Positions 59,571 through 64,000 of a DNA stretch of 64,000 nucleotides are shown here, piece by piece. A program made the translations under genes and the position numbers. This DNA comes from Erodium maritimum. Taxonomy: Eukaryota > Streptophyta > Magnoliopsida > Geraniales > Geraniaceae. The stretch's first letter is position 1, and each line of letters starts with the position of its first letter. The notes beneath the pieces are model-generated. The model was not told the origin of the DNA. It saw nothing but the letters and a program-made list of their open reading frames with translations, and did no database searches. The stretch covers positions 63,260,336-63,324,335 of the forward strand of contig OY997592.1 in NCBI GenBank assembly GCA_963921825.1, in the 5' to 3' direction.

Positions 59571-61846
59571 GCCCGTTTACGATTTACATTGTGGATTGTG
59601 TTGCTAACACTTGAGCTTTACACTTGGTCGTATTGTTTTCGTGGTTATTTTCTGTTGGAACGGAATTAAAACTGGTAAACCGTACCCGTATCTTAGCACA
59701 CCGACTATAGGTGTGGTAGTACCGATTAGTGTCGGTTTAATTTTGAAAGAGGAGTAACAGACCTTGTCGTACTGAAGGTTCCTTGCTCTCATCGAGAGTA
59801 CTGATCGAGTTTTAAGAACCGATGGGTGAAACAGCAGACGTTCATCGAATGTCATCAGCAGCGAATGCTGAGCAGTGGAAGGCTACAGCCTTGACCAGTA
59901 AACGGTCCGACCGGTCACCGGAGATGACCGAACAAACGATAAGATCAGAGTAGCGCAGCGGAAGCGTGGTGGGCCCATAACCCACAGGAGTAGTAATCTC
60001 CAGCTTCTTTTACCCATGCTAAAAGATTTAAGTTTTAAGGTTCGAACCATCGAAACAGTTTTGTTTCAAAATCCCGCTTAACGAGTGAAAAGTTGCACAA
60101 GTGTGTGCCGTACTTAAGAGATTGGATTAGAATGTGCTCCATACGTTCGTCCCGGAGGGACTAAACGGTTTGCCGCCAGTTCACACGGAACAGGCGAATA
60201 ACATCAAGAGTTGTTCAGACGACTTTCCCAGCGGAGAAAAATACGGAAAACGAGAACCGGGTACCAAGGTGTACCTTGGCCATCAAGAGAAGAACGAACG
60301 ACAAACGTCCCGCGAGGACTAAGCATAACCATAAGGTTACGCCTTAGAAGTAAGAGCACCTCACGTTGGAATCCGGCAACGGATAGCCGAGGGCGACTAC
60401 CACAAGCTTCCAGGCCAGTAACAGGATGGCACCGAACGAAGCGTTGTGTGATAGGTCGGATTTTGTGCCATGCATGGGCACAGGGAAAGTTAAAGGTTAA
60501 TCGTTGTTGGTTTTGAGTTGTTCGAGGAACGATGGAAGGACCCACGCTAGTTTTTGAACTGTTCAAATTATCAAGATCTCAGTGCATGATGATTACTCCT
60601 TATGAGGTGACTTGGGTGGACTTGACTATAAGCTGTATTGATCGACAGCTCGTGAACGAGTGTCAACGGTATAAGGATTACCACTGATCGAGATAAACCT
60701 TATTGATAAATCTTGGATTGTGTTACGTTGTCGAGTGTGTTTATTGTACGTTTGTTTTGGTGTCTTGAAGGACGCCTACTTTCGGCTCGAGTGCCAGTAG
60801 GAGATTCCACCGTTTTTGTTGTGGTGTGTCGCTTGTCCGACAAGATGTTGGTAGAGTTCGTGGTTGTACGAAACCGTGGCCGGGTTTGAGAACCGTGGTC
60901 TCGCAGATACAATGACTTATACGAAGCGACTTGTAAGATGGTTTTGTCAGAAGTGTGAACTGGTATCGATGGTAAGCGAATTATAGCAAGTTGGTTAACT
61001 TTCGTGATCGACCATAGTTGAGATTTGTTAGTTTCTCCTTATTTTAGGATCGTGATACTTGATGAATGGTTGAATCATTATCAGGTTGAGAATCTTGAAA
61101 GGATTTACCAGGTGTGACCTGTCGATAAGATTGGGAAAGTGTGCCGCACTTTGGATAACGTGAACTTCTAATCGTAGTTTGTTCTGAGGCGTGCCACCTT
61201 CCGACTAAAGGTCGGTGCATTGCATCATTCACCTGATTGAGGTACGCCTACTTTCCCACGAGATGTGATGAAACGAACGATTGTTCCAGATCCTCCAATA
61301 TTAGTGAGATCTTTCGTTTCGTTGAATGGAGTGCGTATTATTTCCTTGTAATTTGTTTGTGGTTGGCTTTGACTTGTAGAGAGTTCCAGCATGATACTTT
61401 GACGACGGAATTTCCGGTGAAGGATATCGAGATTTTCACCTTAGTTTTCTTAAATGCTTAAGTTGTTTCTCGGCTTGTGTTATCACTTGAGTTCCTGAGT
61501 TGGTGAAACGTTGTGCGTGTTTTCGTGAAGTTGGGTGAGACGGTTTTGTACCGCCAAGTATGGCGTTTGAGAGAATAGCGTGATCTAGTGAAGCACGATT
61601 AAGTGAATGTTGCGTAAATTCGGAAACGGTTAAAGACCGTGCGGAGCAGACGAAAGAATTATGCAGTTAGAAGGCGCAGACCTCTAGAGGTTACAATCGG
61701 TGAACGCGTATTACTGAAAGTGAGCCTAAGAAGGACTTTTAGCGGTTCGACCGCGTCGGAGGCAAGTTGGCCCCGCAGCTTATCGAACATTCCCTGAGAT
61801 AAGGACAAGAGGAGAACGCTCATTGTAAATTTCGAGGACGAAATTC
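59571..61846 (+). pseudogene. Gypsy pol region, heavily decayed
   Basis: Nucleotide similarity to 28070-33700 shows it is the same internal sequence, but no intact RT (no FADD/YxDD motif readable), RNase H or integrase catalytic motif could be read in any frame. The pre-GPF/Y segment is present in mutated form near 61640-61740; the GPF/Y and chromodomain part is deleted. Confidence 0.6.
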
Positions 61847-61863
61847 TTTTAAGGGGGGTAGAC
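61847..61863 (+). other. Polypurine tract of the gypsy element
   Basis: AAGGGGGGTAGAC directly before the 3' LTR; the other copy has AAGGGGGGTAGAT at 34090-34102. Confidence 0.85.
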
Positions 61864-62590
61864 TGTAAAACCCCGCTCTTACAAAAAGGGTATTATTTGA
61901 ATTATGAAACGTCGGGGTAGATTTTTACTACGAGTGAATTTCAAGAAGAAATTTCAAAAAAAAAGGAAAAAGGAATTTGGGCTGGACAGTTGACCAGGCC
62001 GGTCAGAGCTGGCCCTTACAAGCGGCATCCCATCAGGCCTAGGCACCTCGAGCAGGCCCAACCCTAGCAACAAAAGGGGGGGCGAGCCTCTTCAGCTCCC
62101 ACTGTGCACGCACGCAGTTCGAGGCTTGTTATCCTTGAGAATGCGCTATTGTTCTCGTTGCTTTTATTTGTTTATTATATCTTTTGGTCTAAGGGTTTTG
62201 AGCACTTTGTGGCATCGAACTAAAGCAGTTTTATTATTAAACTTGGAGGCTAAAGTTGTTTACGATTTTCCCTATTGAGCGTAAGCTCACCCCTATTTGT
62301 TTATTGTTGTGTGAACAGGTGTACTTGAGATCTGGGGAATTCGAGACTCGGGAGCTTCCGGATGTTTTGAGGGTTGTATTAGAGATGTGTTGGTCCACAC
62401 TGTTGAACTTTATTTACCTTATGTTACTTGTCAAGTTTTGACACTATATTTGAATTTTGGATTGAATTATTGAGAAATACTTTGGACTCGCTTTCAGCTT
62501 TAAAAGAATTTATTACAATTTTACTACTTTTATCTCGATTGTTTCAGGTCACGTCTCGAGTCCGGCCAAAACCGGATTTGGGGCGCGACA
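61864..62590 (+). repeat. 3' LTR of the complete gypsy element, internally deleted
   Basis: 727 bp. 61864 to about 62125 matches the first about 270 bp of the 5' LTR, and from 62128 it matches 55748 to the end. The missing part corresponds to about 53441-55747. Hairpin TGAGCGTAAGCTCA at 62276-62289. Confidence 0.93.
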
Positions 62591-63311
62591 GAGGACGTTT
62601 TGCTGTTGACCTCGTTCTCGGTAGAAATACCGATCTTCCCCTTTCGGCCTTCTCGGTGTTGACCGATCTTAGGTTTCGGGGGATTGAGTTCGTGCTCCAT
62701 TGTCCTTCCCTCCCGGTCTTGTTGGTGGATCGTCTTTCGGGCCCTTGGAGGTGTTTAGTGATAGATCTGGTCGTGGGACGTGCTTCTTCTTCTTTCAGAG
62801 AGTGGATCGTTGCAGAGTTGTTTTACCTACTTCTGGTGGTTCGTTTGGTTGGTCGCCTGATGTTTCACTTCAGATTCGGTCGTGGGACGCGCTTCTTCAT
62901 CCATCTGGGTGCTGATCGTCGTGGATCTAGCGTTTCATCGTGGTTATGATATTGGTATTTCCTTCTCTTCAGCCTAAGTTTTGTGTCCCCGCATTGCCCG
63001 TTTAGCGTTTTTTGATTGATATTCATCTGTTTCCTTCCACTTCTGTGGTTAGGTTTCACCAGTTTAAGATGTTGGTCGTCGGTGAGTGTTTTGGCCATTG
63101 TGCCTTCCAATTGTTTATTTTCATATACGTTTTTGGGATTCATGTGTTTCGGCTTGGTATTACTCACCGGAACTGTCTTTGTCGCTCGCGGTGTTGGTCG
63201 CCGACGTGTTAGTGTTCGTCTTCCAGTCTGTGTGACAGGTTGATGGTCCTAATAAGACAGGGTGTTCTACTGGTTTAGGTTGTTGGTTGGTTTTATGTCA
63301 ATATCTCTTGT

Positions 63312-63450
63312 GCTTAATGGTTGAAAAATCTATGTTATAGACCTCTTTCTTTTTGTGCGCTTAATAGTTGTAAAATTCGGGTGTTAGGACCTTCTACTTT
63401 TATTTGTTTTGCACTTCATGGTTGTAATATCTATGTTTATAGACCTTCGT
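63312..63450 (+). repeat. Three-unit diverged tandem repeat near the retroposon 3' end
   Basis: CTTAATGGTTGAAAAATCTA, CTTAATAGTTGTAAAATTCG and CTTCATGGTTGTAATATCTA start units about 50 bp apart, each followed by a TATAGACC- or TTAGGACC-like block. The retroposon at 1-4083 has a single TTTATAGACC copy near 3834. Confidence 0.75.
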
Positions 63451-63706
63451 TGTTTAGTTTGCTCCCATGTTGAGAAGCCGAGGTTCCTTGTTTAGGAATG
63501 CTCTTTCATCTTGTATTGTTCTGTTTGGTCGTGGGTTAGCGGCTGAGTTTGTTTAGTCCATTGGTTCTTTTTGTTGGGTCGAAAATAGTTCGGTTTTCAG
63601 AATTCTCGGATCATACCCCTTCTGTTTTGGTGCCTTTTTTTTCAATCTCTAGGTTGTGCTTTTATAAATTTTTTGACTTATTGAAAAAAAAAATAGTTTC
63701 CATGAC

Positions 63707-64000
63707 CATTTCCGTTATTAATTTTCATCAACAGATAAACTCATTCTTGGTCGCTAAATGCAAGGAGCTATTATCCTCTTCGGCTCTTCCTAATTAAGTG
63801 GCTAGTCATGTGGAAACTCAACTGCCTCTTTGGAACCTCCATTAGACCAATTTCCTACAAAATAGTAAGAACAAAAACCCTCTCTCCTTTTGCTTCAAAT
63901 ACTTGACATTTAAACCTAAAACCTAGTCTTTTATTGCTCGGTTACAGAAATCAGAATGGACCTGAATTAAAACTCACTCATGGGTCATGGCACATCACAA
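63707..64000. other. Right edge, nothing recognised
   Basis: Sequence after the target duplication. No gene or repeat was classified; short. Confidence 0.4.

Larger units (their letters stand above)
53172..62590 (+). mobile_element. Complete Ty3/gypsy element, decayed, with unequal LTRs (TSD GAGGA)
   Basis: Target duplication GAGGA at 53167-53171 and 62591-62595 proves one insertion event. 5' LTR 53172-56209, primer site at 56213, leader, gag relic, decayed pol, purine tract, 3' LTR 61864-62590. The 3' LTR lacks about 2.3 kb present in the 5' LTR. The integrase/chromodomain end is also deleted near 61770. It lies inside the retroposon 52442-63693 and carries a MITE at 57844-58102. Confidence 0.95.
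52442..63693 (+). mobile_element. A-tailed retroposon (about 1.83 kb) interrupted by a gypsy element, 13-bp TSD
   Basis: A ten-base A tail at 63684-63693 is followed by TAGTTTCCATGAC (63694-63706), and the same 13 bases precede the element at 52429-52441. Removing the gypsy insertion (53172-62590 plus one GAGGA) leaves about 1828 bp. It has C16 near its start (52480-52495), a CT-rich then A-poor body, a three-unit repeat near its end and no RT. It may be a 5'-truncated LINE 3' region or a non-autonomous derivative; a processed pseudogene is less likely because no protein is recognisable. Confidence 0.75.

Noticed and set aside
56213-61863. Integrated plant pararetrovirus
   Set aside because: LTRs, primer site, purine tract, target duplication and chromovirus-type pol end show an LTR retrotransposon; no movement or coat protein motif seen.

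Overview
This is a nuclear segment of a eudicot plant genome. There are two spliced plant-type genes with GT/AG introns, long AT-rich introns, and most of the rest is nested retrotransposon DNA. I do not name a species because nothing here is diagnostic. No bacterial operon, CRISPR array, tRNA, rRNA or integrated viral gene was recognised.

Host genes. (1) 7715-20542, plus strand: a four-exon 2-oxoglutarate/Fe(II)-dependent dioxygenase. Its exons join to 332 codons with all Fe/2OG ligands, but exon 1 is split after codon 10 by a young 3.6-kb Ty1/copia element with 5-bp target duplications. Intron 2 is swollen to 7.3 kb by a LINE relic that itself holds a 3-kb solo LTR. Intron 3 holds a LINE tail with an RNase H domain on the opposite strand. 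(2) 44596-49198, plus strand: an apparently intact ten-exon, 616-residue protein with an N-terminal USP-like (adenine nucleotide alpha hydrolase-like) domain and a C-terminal receptor-like kinase domain.

Transposon landscape. The dominant component is one Ty3/gypsy group with very long LTRs (2.9-3.3 kb), by its pol C-terminus and chromodomain relic a Tekay/Del-like chromovirus. There are ten LTR copies. Five are solo LTRs with perfect 5-bp target duplications (254-3213, 14205-17197, 24572-27440, 29674-32935, 39079-42234). Two are partial (27516-27867 and the split copy 37195-39078/42240-42811). One is the 3' LTR (34103-37194) of an element that lost its 5' LTR. Two flank a complete but decayed element (53172-62590), whose 3' LTR carries a 2.3-kb internal deletion. 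The LTRs differ greatly in the middle (private tandem arrays, a poly-C/poly-G tract of 6-43 bases, dense CCGTGACGG palindromes) but share two short hairpins near their 3' ends. One of these hairpins has a GNRA-type loop and is kept in nine copies.

Other mobile DNA: A-tailed retroposons/LINE tails (1-4083, 21579-22080, 52442-63693, the last with a 13-bp target duplication and the gypsy element inside it), two related MULE-type MITEs (5078-5377, 49754-50063), a further MITE inside the gypsy leader (57844-58102), and a frameshifted Myb/SANT-like PIF/Harbinger ORF1 relic (about 50440-51486).

The main biological story is the recent disruption of the dioxygenase gene. The main structural story is the strong contrast between conserved 3' hairpins and fast-changing middles in the LTR family. 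I found no convincing new protein-coding system.
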